This document shows positions 5,398 to 5,632 of a stretch of DNA of 5,632 nt, piece after piece (the first letter of the stretch is position 1; each line of letters begins with the position of its first letter). The translations under genes were made by a program, and so were the position numbers. The notes beneath the pieces were generated by a model. The model searched no databases and was not told where the DNA came from. It worked only from the letters and a program-made list of their open reading frames with translations. Source of the stretch: Gemmatimonadota bacterium (GTDB taxonomy: Bacteria; Gemmatimonadota; Gemmatimonadetes; Longimicrobiales; Gaopeijiaceae); NCBI GenBank assembly GCA_016209995.1, contig JACQVC010000055.1, positions 1-5,632 of the forward strand. Reading direction: 5' to 3'.

Positions 5398-5632
5398 CCT
5401 TCTTCCTTCCTTCGTGGCTGCCAGTAGCAAACACCATACACCAAGATGACGGTGATGGGCCATGTCTGGATGGGAAGGGGTGTGTCATTATGGTGAGTAA
5501 TTTTACTCAACGCGACACCCACCGCGGAGGGCGCAGCTTCGGCCAGTCGAAACCGCGGGCGTCGGCCGATTGAAGGCCCGCTCGGCGAGTAAGATCCAAC
5601 GCGAGGCAAGCCTACTGCGAGGGTGCCATCTC
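5398..5632. other. Upstream region of the 5017-5397 gene, no gene seen
   Basis: I see no gene here; the antisense frames that cross it look like chance. It is AT-richer than the rest around 5485-5510. On the - strand CATAAT (5492-5487) could be a -10 element 90 bases upstream of the start, but no -35 stands at the right distance. A GTTGAGT box (- strand, 5511-5505) fits the cassette core consensus but has no partner box in the remaining 121 bases. Confidence 0.45.
5494..5509. promoter_or_regulatory. 16-base palindrome, possible operator
   Basis: TGAGTAA (5494-5500), TT, TTACTCA (5503-5509) is a perfect inverted repeat in a locally AT-rich patch, next to the possible CATAAT -10 box and about 97 bases upstream of the - strand gene start at 5397. 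Its size and symmetry suit a dimeric repressor site. Regulator and function are unknown. Confidence 0.4.

Noticed and set aside
5505..5511. GTTGAGT (- strand) as the R' box of a second complete attC
   Set aside because: No matching GTT-type partner occurs on the + strand between 5512 and 5632, so no full site can be drawn in the window.

Overview
This is a GC-rich bacterial window with two kinds of content. The left part (about 1-4383) is an ordinary chromosomal gene row on the + strand. The right part (about 4409-5632) is a small, partly decayed stretch of integron gene cassettes read on the - strand. Nothing fixes the taxon. High GC, strong GC bias at third codon positions, frequent GTG starts and the gene types fit a soil or environmental bacterium, but that is inference.

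Left part: 1-464 holds no convincing gene and probably carries the promoter. senA (465-1829) is an EgtB-like enzyme with an iron-binding DinB-type domain followed by a formylglycine-generating-enzyme (FGE) fold. senB (1826-2776) overlaps it by four bases and encodes a GT-B glycosyltransferase of the selenosugar synthase type. Together they look like the two dedicated enzymes of selenoneine biosynthesis: SenB makes a selenosugar from selenophosphate and a UDP-sugar, and SenA transfers the selenium to hercynine. Neither the selenophosphate synthase partner (SenC/SelD) nor the hercynine-forming methyltransferase EgtD lies in the window. A secreted NHL-repeat beta-propeller protein (2896-3960) and a small cupin (4066-4383) follow on the same strand. 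Their link to selenium is unknown.

Right part: 4877-4981 folds like an integron attC recombination site. It has a pair of R boxes, an unpaired spacer, a long stem with two extrahelical bases on one arm, and a variable loop. The extrahelical bases set its orientation along the - strand, the same direction as the genes on both sides. Downstream of it (- strand) is a HicB-HicA toxin-antitoxin pair. hicB has an in-frame TAG and hicA has a frameshift, so both look dead. The pair is bounded by complementary 7-base motifs, GTTAGCC and GGCTAAC, as expected for one cassette. Its far end stops 25 bases after the cupin stop codon and lacks the second half of an attC. Upstream of the attC (- strand) is a 126-codon open frame that seems to join a short antitoxin-like N-terminal part to a small conserved hypothetical protein. 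A 16-base palindrome lies about 100 bases upstream of that frame. No integrase gene is visible, so this is either the edge of a larger integron or an orphan cluster of attC sites.
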